The notes under the pieces were generated by a model. That model ran no database searches, was not told where the DNA came from, and saw nothing but the letters and a program-made list of their open reading frames with translations. Shown piece by piece: positions 44,660 through 55,810 of a stretch of DNA of 64,000 bases; position 1 is the first letter of the stretch; each line of letters starts with the position of its first letter. This DNA is from Tipula vernalis. Taxonomy: Eukaryota; Arthropoda; Insecta; Diptera; Tipulidae. The position numbers were made by a program, and so were the translations under genes. The stretch is from the NCBI GenBank assembly GCA_958295665.1, contig OY282560.1, forward strand, positions 53,072,333-53,136,332. The letters run 5' to 3'.

Positions 44660-44970
44660 TTTCGACGGCTATCTCCACTCGAAGGTATAAGAAGAAAAAG
44701 GAATAAATACTATATGATTTTAATATGTTCCGAAGATTGTAAGAGCATTCAATCCAGTTTCGAACTGATGAGCTTATGATTATGAAAAAATCAATCTTCT
44801 CATCAGGCCGCGGCGACTGGACTGAATATACCACAATTTACATTCTATATATGTATACAGAATGTGCTGTGCATTAAGTACTAGCGAATCGTACTAATAC
44901 AGATGAATTCTCTTACAATTTTTCTTCTTCACAATATTCACACAGCTCTATTTCTGTGTACGATACTTTT
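44660..44970 (-). repeat. LTR-like repeat, inverted second copy
   Basis: Reverse complement of 17086-17350 over about 275 bp with roughly 5 percent differences, including a few-base insertion (TATATATGTATACAG). Similarity begins near 44690 and ends near 44965 (CTGTGTACGATAC). No gypsy internal region is recognisable on either side, so it may be a solo LTR. Confidence 0.65.
44750..44824 (-). ncRNA. Hammerhead-ribozyme-like fold in LTR-like repeat (copy 2)
   Basis: Minus-strand copy of the fold at 17233-17307: GAAA at 44761-44758, CTGATGA at 44806-44800, stem III strands 44824-44816 and 44758-44750, all nine pairs kept, and the same 8-nt GCCGCGGC. One change in the long stem II loop (T to C) strengthens the competing CTGATGAG/CTCATCAG hairpin, an argument against a simple hammerhead reading. 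Confidence 0.45.
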
Positions 44971-46104
44971 TACTTTATTAATTTTTTTTGTTGAATATTA
45001 ATTAATTCATGTAATATCTAATATGCTACAGGTGATTAGACCATTTTAAGTGTGTTTCGATTAACACGAGAAGTATATTAGTATTTACGATCAGTAAGTT
45101 TTCCAGTGCGTGTACTGTTCTCTATTCTTGTTTGGGAAATTTTAGTTTCTAAATTACCGTTACGAAATTCGATGTGCGTCTTAATTGTTTCAACAAAATA
45201 TCACGGTTGTCAACTTTATTTTCAACTCAATTTGAGTTCAGTTTCGAAATGTTACAATTTTCCCCCATTTCGTTGCATTTTAAAGTGAATGGCACTAAAC
45301 CGGATGTTCCGAACACTAATAGTAATTACCTAGTTAGATTGTTAGAAAATTTAATTTTGTATATTTTCTATAAGAAATCTAATTCGACGTTTTGAATGGA
45401 ATTTTAATTTTATAAAATAAATTTTCGCTAAAAGAAAACTGTCACCTATTTTCATTTGGGAAATTAAAATTCCGAAAATTTTATTATGAAACTCATTGTG
45501 TCTCAAACTGAATCTCGGCTAGAACCATTTATTGACAGTTCTTTTGAGGGTCGTGATATGTTATCACTGGTGAAACCACTAGAAGATTTGGATTATATGC
45601 AGAATCGTTCTTCTGCTTACCTTCTCATTTATCGTATCGTTTTAAAGGTCAAGCTAGTTAACGATTGTTTTTAAATTACGATTATCTAAGAACAATTTTA
45701 CGTAAAATGTTAATTGAAAATTGCGGGAAATATGTTAGAAGTCTAATTGTGTACGATAATAATTAATCTGGAATATGTACAGTAACTAAAATTTTCCAAT
45801 TCTACGAAAACCTAGTTAAATTGTTATTATTAGCTTATATCTTTATTAATGTGCTAGCATTCTCAGAATTAGATATGTTTACAATTTATTTTTGATTGTC
45901 TAATTTTGTCATTTTTGATTGTTTCAACACAACATTTTAGGAAATTCCGAAAATAACTCTGAACGTTTTTAAAAAGGTTATAAATATTTTCCAACATTGT
46001 AGAATTTAAAAGGGGAAAAAATTCCACAGAAATTTCGTTGGCCATACCCAGAAATTCAATATTCCACAATTAGATTGTTTTTCATAATAGTGAAAATTTA
46101 CAAC
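44971..46104. other. AT-rich DNA, no gene recognised
   Basis: Three small plus-strand ORFs of 60-73 codons (45106-45674) have no motif. Possibly retroelement leader DNA belonging to the adjacent LTR-like repeat, but nothing confirms that. Confidence 0.4.
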
Positions 46105-46580
46105 AAGTATAGAAATTTCATTAAAATCCATCGACAAATGTGTGTGTTCCATTTGTTGCTTGAGGCGGAGAAAAATTTTTAGGGTTGGGTGTGTATGGAA
46201 AACCAAAACGGAAAATCTAGTGTGATTAGTGTTCTAAAATACTTCTTCCCGTTGGTCCATGTTTTACTTTAAAAAATCTGATCCCAGCCCAATCGTATGA
46301 CCGATAAATTCTTTAGGCCATGAAAAACTAGTGGCGAAATGTTGGCGAATTGGAAGTGTTCCGCAATATTTCCTGGATTGGTAGTTTTTGTAAAAATGCC
46401 GAAAACACTTGCTTTGCTACTCGTCTTGCTCTGTGTTCCGCAATTCTTGAATTTGAGCCTTATTTTATTTTAAAAAATCCTACCCCAGATGATTTAGCCC
46501 AAGGAATTCCTTCTCTTTTATTTTTAGAATTACTTATAGAATCGGCTTAATAAATCAACTATAAAATTTCTCTAAATTTT
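46105..46580 (+). repeat. Another unit of the dispersed repeat at 25400-26690
   Basis: Shares ATCCATCGACAAATGTGTGT near 46127-46146, AGTGTTCCGCAATATTTCCT near 46357, TTCTTGAATTTGAGCC and ATAGAATCGGCTTAATAA near 46537 with the 26138-26640 region in the same order. Confidence 0.65.
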
Positions 46581-46639
46581 AGTAATAAACGTGGATTGAA
46601 CGGAACTTCTGCTGTTACACCCCAATTTCGTTGAAATTT

Positions 46640-46830
46640 GGTATGTGGCTTAACCAACGGGATCCGTTCAACATGGCATATTTCAAAACGGCATATTTCA
46701 ATAAGGCATTTGGTACGCTATGGCATATGAACGTTGCGGAATATTTCAAAACAGGATATTTCAGTACGGCATATGGTACATTATGTCATAAAGTACACGA
46801 CGGCATATTTTAATATGACATGTGGTACAA
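46640..46830 (+). repeat. Short-repeat inverted arm (left)
   Basis: Tandem degenerate GGCATATTTCAAAACGGCAT-type units with variants GGTACATTATGTCAT. Inverted relative to 47960-48108. Confidence 0.7.
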
Positions 46831-46839
46831 TATGGCATA

Positions 46840-47400
46840 TTATAATAAACGATGGAAATGGAATCCTAAAACTGATTGTAGATGTAGTCTGGAATATGGC
46901 CAATTTTGATGGAATTTTACAATTTCTTAACCGATTATGGTGAGATTCGACAAGTATGATGGAGATGGGATTCTAAAATGGTTTTTAGTTGAAAATGGGA
47001 TTCTAAAATTGTTTTTAGATGAAGTTCTGGGATATGACCAATTTTGATGGAACTTGGCGGTTTCTTAACCGATTATGATGAAATGTTACATATACGGTGG
47101 AAATGGGATTTTAAAAAGGATTTTAGATGAAGTTCTGGAATATGGCCAATTATTGATGAAACTTGGCAATTTCTTTCTCGATTATGGTGAGATTCGACAA
47201 GTCTGATGGAAGTAGGATTCTAAAATGAGTTTTAGTTGAAGCTCTGGAATATGGTCAATTTTGATAGAATTTAGCTATTTATTAGCCGATTATGATGAAA
47301 TTCAGCAGGATTGATGGAAATGAGATTCTAAAATGATTTCTTTATCGATTTTGATGAAATTTAACAAGTGCGATGGAACTGGGATTCTAAAATGGTTTTA
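46840..47400 (-). repeat. 108-bp satellite, about five reverse monomers
   Basis: GGAATATGGCCAATT, GGGATTCTAAAATG and TTTCTTAACCGATTATGG landmarks in the same order as array B, but more diverged (GATTATGGTGAGATTCGACA variant). Phase breaks near 46980 and 47340. Confidence 0.85.
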
Positions 47401-47959
47401 ATCATTAACAAATAAAGTTACCCTGTACTTACTAAAATAGCCCTTTACCTATTGAAATTTCATTTCGCTTAATATAGTTTTCCTTATCTTAATGAAATTA
47501 AATTTATTCTCCAAACGAACAAATTTTCTATGAACATCAATAACTACCAAGTTAAGGCGCTTATTAATTCGCCAATTTTTTATTTTATTTTTGCCTTCTT
47601 TAAGGGCTAATTTTTTACGAAGATATATGGGGAAATCTAGATTTCAGTTTTTGTTGTTTTTTTACCGAAGTAATATAGTGTAGCAGATGTTTTATTGCAA
47701 AGCACTCTCGAAGTACAACAGAAATACCCTCAGAAAGTAAAATTTATTGGTTACCTGAGTATTATTTTAGAACTTTTCCATCTCCATTGTAATGAATTAA
47801 ATAGGTAAATATAAACGAAAATTGTCGGAAATCTTATAAATTTATAAAAAAGAATGAAGTTTAATTCTGAAATTCCAGTTATTAAATAGAGAAATTTGGA
47901 GCCGTAATTATTTAGTAAACGTAAAAAAAACAATAGAATTTCATCTTAATCGGTTAAGA

Positions 47960-48108
47960 AATAGCCAATGGTGGACCAGATGCCGTTTTGAAATATGCCA
48001 TTTTAAAATATGGCGTAGTATACTATATACCGTTTTGAAATATGCCGTTTTGTCATATTCCGCAATGAAATATGCCAAATCGATCGGGACCCATAACCAA
48101 CATATTAC
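47960..48108 (-). repeat. Short-repeat inverted arm (right)
   Basis: GCCGTTTTGAAATATGCC-type units, the reverse complement of the left arm, ending CCCATAACCAACATATTAC. Confidence 0.7.
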
Positions 48109-48540
48109 GGGAGTGGACAATGGATTTCATTGTTGTTGCACAATGAATTAGTTGCAGCACATCCAAATGATGAATCAAGGTATCCGACTTGTAACTTTTC
48201 TAAAAGAGAATTCACAATTCACACATGATGGTGTGATGGATCGACGTTACTATGGTACGATGATTTCAGTGTACCAATTATTACATATGGTACGACACGT
48301 TGCTATTATGGTTTGAGTTGAACTTGAGTTGAATTTGAGTGAGAAGTTCGGTCATGGATTAATTTGGAGTCAAATTTAGGGTTTAGTGGAAGGTTAGATT
48401 GAGTTGAGTTCATATACGCATTGGCCATTGAGTGTGGAGTTAGGGAGGGTTAGTTAGGGATTGATTTGAGGGTTGAATTAATTTTCAAGACCGAAATTCT
48501 GATCACCTCATGAGGTTTCAACCCTTTATATTTTAAAAGT

Positions 48541-51007
48541 TTTGCTTGGTTTTTTATTGTTTCTACCTAACCCTCTTAGCCCCAACAGAATATCTTCAAT
48601 ATTTGCATAAGTCAAGAATTAACCTCGGTCTATATACATTTTGTTTTTAGTTTTATTTCCGGAAAAGATACCGAAGATGGTTTAGTAAATTGAAATATTG
48701 AAAGTTCAATTTATACTTGGGGTGATTATTGATTACCATTATTTGATTGCTTTACTAATACACTAAAATGTTTTTAAAATTTAGAAATTTTTTAGGGAAT
48801 AATTCACTTTCCTAGATTTTTAATAATTTGCTGGATTTTATTTTTCGGATTTCGTTGCCCACACTATGAAAACGTCTGAGAAGCCCTGTCATACATCAAA
48901 TTTCAGGAAAATTTCTCTGAGATCGTGGCAAAATACTTAGAAACTGAGATTTTACCAAAATGCGGTCAATATCGTTTTGTTTAGACAATGTTTTAAATAT
49001 TTTTTTCTGCGTGGAATTAAAATGTCCTTAAATTTTAGTCGAGACACATATTTTGAAGAAAACTAAAAAAAGCCTTTTCGGGATGAAAATTTCGTGCTAC
49101 ACATCTTTTTCACTCTAGGTAAGATTTAAACTTACCGTGTCCGGGTCCGGTTATAACGTTTATGTTTAGTCTTTATGTGATATTGAATTTACCTGTTGAT
49201 TTGAAAATTCGCCGAAAGCTCAATACATTTAAATCAAGTTTAAAATCATGTTATAATTACGGTGCTCGACTATGTATAATTTGTTGCTATTTCAAATTTT
49301 TAAATGTAATTTATGTTTCGGTGAGATCAAAAAAACATACTCTTTACTCTTTATGATATTTATTTCTTAACAGAAATAACTCAATTTACTCTCATGTCAA
49401 CAGATTTCAATTGGTGATCGCGTCTCCTACACGCATATTCCAAACTAGTTCTGGTTCAACTATATATTCATTATATATCGACCATATTTTCTACTTTAAC
49501 TCAAGGTTTCAATTTAAAATGTGCAACAAAATATAATCAAATATTGTTTATATGTACATAGTAGATATTTGGATAAACAACAAAATTGGCGCTAAAAATA
49601 TAATAGAACTAAAAACAAATGATTGTGTAACCGCATCAAAAATTCGGCAAAATTTTATTTTTTATTTTTATTTTGTTCAATTTCTTAAGAAAATATAAAA
49701 CAACCAAACAGTCTCAGAGGCAATATAAAATGTTAGAATGTATTGTATTATTGTTTATGTACCAAATAAATATTTAAAAATTTTGGATCCCAAAAATAAA
49801 TTTTTTTTTTGTGTACTCGTCCGTCGTAACATAAAATTCAAAATCAAATAATTTACATTTCATTAATAATTTAATAGTGCGTTTTCTTGGTATTATTGAA
49901 TATACATAAGTTTCTAGCTATTTACATAATTTGAAGGTCAGACAATATAAATTTATCCAAAATAAACCTTACGTATCGTTCGACAAAAAATTAAATCGGA
50001 AAAGATCAGAACAAAAAGCAAATACTTGTGAGACATTACGAATGTTACACTTGTTGTCTTGGACTTGGATTCGATGTTTTTTGAACGAATTACATAAATT
50101 ATTATTGGTAGACAAGTTTTTATGTAACGTTAAGGAAAGAAGGGGTTTTAATTCAACGTGTATGTAGATTCCAATAATTTTTTTATTAATATATAACAAA
50201 TTTGTTGTTGTTGTTGTTATTGATGATAAGAAACTTGCATACACAACAACATTATTTGGTATTTACTTAGATAAACCGTGTAACCAAATCAAATATAACC
50301 ATAAATATGAAATATATAAATTCAATAGGTACGAGTATACCTATACGAGTATCACGACAATCTATATACTTTTGTATACATACATACCTATGTACTATGT
50401 TCAAGATACATACTTTTGTATGAGACATAGCACATATAATTTTAGGAAATGAGAAATTAAATTCAATTCCGTTTTGTGTTTTTGCGATAAAAATAAATAA
50501 AAAGGTTTCAACAAACAAATATTCAAACAATTTTGTGTATACATAATATTAGCTATAAATGGTGTTAGATAAGAAATAATTTAATTTTTTTGTTACAATT
50601 TTCATGTATCTATGTATGCATTATGATTTATTTTACATAAAACCTGAAAATGTATTTTCCAAATGATGAGCTGGTATGAGAACCCCTTCTACCTGTGGCT
50701 AAAAGGTTAATGCGGTTATGAAATTAGTCCTTGTACAATTTATATTGACCAATTTACTATGAATATGATGGTGAAGTAATTGATAGTCAATTTTGTTCAA
50801 CTATCACAATTATACAGTACTGGAACTATGTATAGGCGTGAAATGCAATATGGTGATAGCTGGCAGGGATCTCAGAGAAACATGTTCTCTTTATTAGCTG
50901 GATCTTTTTTACTCTTCATATTTAAAGAAATGTCCTCTTTTTTGCAATAATGTGTATACATTTCCGAAAAATGGTGCAACCCTCTCACAAATATTTATGA
51001 AGATTCG
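48541..51007. other. AT-rich DNA, no gene recognised
   Basis: Contains (TTG)n near 50202-50217, TACATACATACC near 50378-50389 and short ORFs without motifs. Confidence 0.5.
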
Positions 51008-51430
51008 TTGTTGAACAAAAGAGCTTCGTATCATAGTTCCGTCTTTCCCTCTATCGCAAATTATGTTTTAATTTTAAAGTATTCAGGCTTTGTATTATTG
51101 ACGAATGACCAAATTTCTCATACTGATGGCGTTGCGATCTACGTTCATGGCAGTCGAAATGGAATTCTACATATGAGAAATTTTCATCGCGAAAAGGCTT
51201 TTTTCATAAAATATGTGTCTAGGCTAAAATTTAAGGAAATTTTCATTCGATCCAGAAAAAAATATTCAAAACACAAAACAAAACGATATTTATCTTCTTA
51301 TTAATTCAATTAAGTATATTGCGGAAAAGACACTAAAAGTTGCTGTAACGGATTCATTTCAAAGTGTTAAAGCAAGCGAACCTGAAATTCAGGTCGAAAA
51401 TTTGCAACCATAGCGAAAGTAATTCAACCC
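51008..51430 (+). pseudogene. Possible LINE endonuclease fragment
   Basis: The 98-codon frame at 51008-51304 contains YSGFVLLTNDQISHTDGVAI followed by YVHGS, similar to the G-(F/Y)-x-R-D-R-x-GGGVAIYV part of apurinic endonucleases of non-LTR retrotransposons. The rest does not match anything I recognise, and the next frames are broken. Low certainty. Confidence 0.3.
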
Positions 51431-51849
51431 TTTTGACTATAATGAAGGTACCGAAGAGAGGCAAGGAAGTCATAAAAAAAGTGTTTCCAACAACAAGATT
51501 TATTCTGTTATGAACGCCGATACCAAGGGACAATCTTTACTGGAAATTTTGAATGAAAAGGTACAGGTTTGTAGATTGTAGAACCAGAAAAAACTCTACC
51601 CACCAAATTATATTATTATATGTGTGTTCCCAACTAATTGCGAAGGCGTTTAGCAAACCAAAATTGACTAGACATACCGTTGACTTCATTTAATATCAAG
51701 TATAAACTAAACATATAACGTTATAACTGCACCCAGATCCGGACACAGTAAGATTAAACCTTACCTAAAACGATTAGTTCCCGAAAGAGACGCATGAAAA
51801 GTTAGCTTGAAATGTTTATCCCGAAAAGGCTTTTTCCCCAAATATTTTA
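51431..51849. other. No gene recognised
   Basis: Non-coding to my reading; ends at the TA target site of the mariner element. Confidence 0.5.
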
Positions 51850-52597
51850 CTACCTTGATCAACAAGTTCTCGGAATAACCACCGTGTGGCGCTCCCATCG
51901 TTCCGATTTGAGTTCTGTTTTTTTGTTAAGTTGGTACATCTGTTGTTGATATTCCCTCTAAATCTTAGCGTCATAGCTTGACATTTGCAAAAGTTACGTA
52001 GTCAAGAGCACATCTATCTCTGTGTGTGTTGGCGATTATTTACAATTTTAGACATGATTTGCGAGGCTGAATCCGATCCCACATTCATCAAAAGGCATCA
52101 TGAATTTTTGCCAGAAGGCCAGACCGTAAACAAAGAGTATTAATTGGGCGTTATGAGACGTTTGCGTGATGCAATTCGCCGAAAGAGACCAGAATTGTGG
52201 GCAGAAAACTCGTGGATTTTGCATCATGATAACGCACCGTCGCACAGTGCCATCATTATTCGTAATTTTTTGACGAAAAATGCAACAAATACCATCCAAC
52301 AGCCACCGAATTCACCTGATTTGGCTCCCTGTGACTTCTTTCTGTTCAATCGAGTTAAAAAACCATTACGGGGAACGCGTTTCAGCAGCCGAGAGGAAAT
52401 AATGGAAAAATCGCCAACACGCACAGAGTAGATGTACTTTTGACTACGTAACTTTTGCAAATATCAAGCTATGACGCTAAGATTTAGAGGGAATATCAAC
52501 AACAGATGTACCAACTTAACAAAAAAAAACAGAACTCAAATCAGAACGATGGGAGCGCCACACGGTGGTTATTCCGAGAACTTGTTGATCAAGGTAG
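51850..52597 (+). mobile_element. Internally deleted mariner element with 157-bp TIRs
   Basis: 748 bp bounded by TA on both sides (51848-51849 and 52598-52599). Inverted repeats of about 157 bp (51850-52006 and 52441-52597) start CTACCTTGATCAACAAG and differ at only a few positions. The middle holds the C-terminal part of a mariner transposase in plus orientation. The N-terminal and first catalytic parts are deleted, so it can only move in trans. Confidence 0.93.
52056..52431 (+). pseudogene. Mariner transposase C-terminal remnant
   Basis: Reads HHEFLPEGQTVNKEY, a TAA at about 52139-52141, then LGVMRRLRDAIRRKRPELW, ENSWILHHDNAPSHSA and PPNSPDLAPCDFFLF. The catalytic Asp in HHDNAP and the one in APCD are separated by 34 residues, the D34D signature of mariner. 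The first catalytic Asp and the DNA-binding domain are deleted. The frame ends with TAG at 52429-52431. Confidence 0.92.
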
Positions 52598-53349
52598 TAT
52601 TCACCCAGAAATAAATATTCAAAAACACTCTCTAAACAAGACGATATTCACAGCGAAAAATATGTTTGGAAAAAACGATTGAGATCTGACCGCAATTTTA
52701 GTAAACTAATTATTTATTGATTTCCGTTGGAGAAAATATAAAGTTATAGTGAATAAGAGATCAAATAAATCTCAATTTCTAAGTATCTTGCGACGATCTC
52801 AGAGAAATCACCCTGAAATATGGTGTACGGCAGTGCTTCTCAAACTTTTTCTTACTGTGGTCCCCCAAAATCCGAAAAATAAAATCCAGGCCCTCCGAAA
52901 AATTGTATTCAATAATAGTGGATTTACGGCTTCTCGCTAATACATATCCATGTAAAAGGAATAAAAACTGTCTCTGCAAATTGTATCTAGAAATTTGTCT
53001 AATTTACAGAACATGAATCTTTTTTTTTAGATATAAGAAAGTATTCAAAATTAGATGTAGCTGTAAAAACTGCGGAACTAAATTTTAACAGGACTTAAAA
53101 GTGAAGCAGAATAGATACCACAATGATTAACAACTGGGTAATTTGCTTCATCGTGATTTTAGTTTCAAATTATTTTTACTTATTTAAACCCAAATTAAAA
53201 TTTAATTTATTCATCTGAGTTAACGAAATATAAAAATTCTGGAAATATTTGAAACATTTAAAAATTAGAATTTTTCTGTTGTTTTTTAGATTTTTTTTGG
53301 GTTCTATCATTCTCGTTAAAAATAATCTAAGCTGTTTTCTGCTATCAAA
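52598..53349. other. AT-rich DNA, no gene recognised
   Basis: One less AT-rich phrase, CAGTGCTTCTCAAACTTTTT near 52830, with TGTGGTCCCCCAAAATCCG, looks like hAT-type transposon end sequence by general resemblance only. Otherwise featureless. Confidence 0.4.
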
Positions 53350-55190
53350 TTACAGCAAAGCAAGATGTAGCAGCGGTTAGCATTGAGGTCGACAAATATA
53401 ACCCGTGGCTAATACCAGCTTTCCTAGCATATATTAAGGTAAACATTCCACCGGACAATCTAGTGAAACTAATTATGAAGGCTTGAAGTCATCCTGGGAA
53501 GCGATGCAAATCCTCATCACGCAATCTGGCGAAGCACAGATACAAAAGAGTGAAGTGAATTACTCCTTGATTACATTCTAATTACTAACCTTTATATATA
53601 CATACAACATAGGCACTTAGCCGAATATTATATCTAAGAAAAGACAAAGGGTATTAGATATTAAACTTTTATCACTATTACAGAAACAAGAGGAAAGCCG
53701 ACGATATTAAACTTTTATCACTATTACAGAAACAAGAGGAAAGCCGACTGGGGACAGGAGAAAAGCCGACCTTTAGAACAATTCTCGATGGTTCACTTAC
53801 ATTTCCTATGCCAAAATCTCCAGAAGGCACGCAAGAACTTCTTACCTTAGTAGACAAGCCGTCCAACGCTTTTTATGAAGCGATGGTAGGCTCTTGCCTC
53901 GTACTAGGCCTAGGGGTTAATTTCGGCTACCTTCGTCGTACATTGAGATTCAATAAAATCGATAAAAATACAAGAGGGTCTTTAAAAAAGCAAGGAAAAC
54001 AGCTGCTGTAGACAAGGGCTCCTATAAGGAAGTCCTCAAAACAAACAAATATGAATTAAGAAGTACCAAGAACAGATCTTGGAGACTATAATGCGGTAAA
54101 ATCCAGGAGTCTTCAGAGATGTGAAGGCTACACTGGTATTATCCGTGCAGATATCCAACAGACTATTGACTTAACTATTTCTTGGTTAGAAGTAATTTTC
54201 TGAAGTAGCCTAGAACTATGTCACATTCCTAACAACAAATGGACTGAAGTGAAGGAATATATTCATACTTAAATGCTCATACTGCAGTCCTTAGACCTCA
54301 CACCTTAGACCTTCTTAATAACACTGGAAAGACAAAAAAAACTGTCCAAATCTCAACATGCGTATTGAAAGGGGAAATCTGTGGCGACAGCTCTTCATTC
54401 TCTTATATATTTCATCGAAAAATCTTTCGAGCACAGGAACTACGCCATGGTAACCTTACTGGATATTGATGGGGCGATTAGTAACATGTTACCAAGGGCT
54501 GTAACTCGAGCACTATCGAATCTATAAATGGATGGATCACTCAGGATCAAACGCTAAAAGGCAGGATCATGAATGCCAGTTTCGGGAGCTAAGGATGGGG
54601 GCTAAAGCCCCGCACGGCCCTACACCATAGTAGCCAGACTCATACTTTTGTATTGGGTAACAGTCTGGTGGCCTGCTCTGGGCAAAATATCCAACCATAA
54701 GCTGTTGATTAAAGTTCACAGAACAGTTAGTTTCCCTGTAGATTAGCGGTACACTAAGGAACACATCCACCAAGGCACTGAAGACCCTGCTACATCTCCC
54801 TTCAGAGAGTACTGGCTGAAATGGGTTCAGTTCTGAAACTAGGAGTTATAAACTTCTTTACGGTGAGGGACTTCTAATAAACTTTTTCTTCCGTCTCCCC
54901 GACATTCAAGCATGAAGTCGTAGTCTGGTTGAGATATAATGTATCATGCCAGTAACATTCGCATTTTTGCAGAGAATTAGGCTACCATTAAAGCGCTTCA
55001 ATCATACGTCCTCATGGTCGAAAGTAGTTCAGAATTGTCTCTCATCTCATAACGAAATGACAGATCAGTTCAACATCCATCTAATGCAAGGCATTTCAAA
55101 AGTACAGGGAATATAACAGCCGATAAGCTAGCTCGGCTTGGTACCAAGGACCATATCACAAAAAACGGAAAGGATAAAGAGATATTGAAA
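53350..55190 (+). pseudogene. Heavily decayed LINE ORF2 (endonuclease, reverse transcriptase, RNase H)
   Basis: Blocks in expected order across many shifts: endonuclease GSDANPHHAIWRSTDTKE near 53496-53552; linker KEVLKTNKYELRSTKNRSW near 54029-54085; reverse transcriptase SQHAY, KGKSVATALHSL near 54354-54400, MVTLLDIDGAISNM near 54448; ARLILLYWVTVWWPALGKIS near 54632-54690 with LIKVHRTVS; RNase H tail SLISHNEMTDQFNIHLMQ-like residues near 55040-55090, then ADKLARLGT near 55120. It resembles the LINE at 32973-35090 closely enough to be the same clade, but is much older. It carries a 46-bp tandem duplication at 53657-53748. Confidence 0.8.
53657..53748 (+). repeat. 46-bp exact tandem duplication
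   Basis: Two adjacent copies (53657-53702 and 53703-53748) beginning GATATTAAACTTTTATCACT and ending GAGGAAAGCCGAC are identical by eye. They lie within the old LINE remnant, so the duplication is much younger than the insertion. Confidence 0.92.
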
Positions 55191-55332
55191 TGTCTGATAT
55201 TAAAATTGACAACTTTTTTTTACTATTTAACAAAATTCAAGAGCTTTAGCATTCTGTGAAGTTACTTGAATTTCGATCAAATTTTGAAAAATTTAGAAAT
55301 TTCACAGAGTATTATAAAATTTAGACGTTTAA
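55191..55332. other. AT-rich spacer
   Basis: Between the LINE remnant and the MITE; nothing recognised. Confidence 0.4.
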
Positions 55333-55810
55333 AGACGGATTCAGTGTTGCATTCCTTCGTTCCTTCCTTCCTTCAGTCATTCTGATTTTTTTTTTTGACT
55401 ATTCATGGTTGCTAAAAAAAATGCAGAACGATTTTGCTTCCACTCTATAGGTAAAAAATGTAACTGATTAACAGTTTTCGTAATGATTGACATTGGCGTA
55501 ATGATTGGCGTTTTTAAAGTTATAAAATTATTGATTGTAATTTTAATATTTATTTCTTAAATTTATCATTGTATTCAGCAATTCACAAATTTCCAAAAAA
55601 CAATAATAAACAATATGGTTGTTTGACATTAAATTTGAGCGTGGGTTTTCTTTTCGTCTCTTTCATTTAAATATCATGCTATCTCTTTTTCGCCATGAAG
55701 TTGGTGAAAAAAATTCACAAGAAAAAAACGTCATTTTTAACCAATCAAATTGATTTAAAACAATTTCAGAATGACGGAAGGAACGAAGGAACGCAACACT
55801 GAATCCGCCT
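55333..55810. mobile_element. MITE with about 50-bp TIRs and TTAA target duplication
   Basis: 478 bp flanked by TTAA (55329-55332 and 55811-55814). Ends AGACGGATTCAGTGTTGC and its inverse (AGGCGGATTCAGTGTTGC) extend to about 50 bp through CTTCGTTCCTTCC-type sequence to TCAGTCATTCTGA. The interior is AT-rich and non-coding. TTAA duplication is typical of piggyBac-type elements, but the ends do not show the usual CCC start, so the superfamily is uncertain. Confidence 0.85.

Larger units (their letters stand above)
46620..48540. mobile_element. Foldback-type element carrying the 108-bp satellite
   Basis: The left arm (about 46640-46830) and right arm (about 47960-48108) are mutually inverted and built of short GGCATATTTCAAAAC-like repeats. 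Both outer edges carry a GTTGGTTATGGG / GTGGCTTAACCAACGGG-type sequence. Between them are about five reverse satellite monomers and one short forward piece near 47942-47970. Outside the right arm are GAGTTGAA-rich repeats (48310-48480) and the conserved end block (CTGATCACCTCATGAGGTTT near 48500), as in the 1052-2852 insertion. No coding sequence. Boundaries are tentative. Confidence 0.6.
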
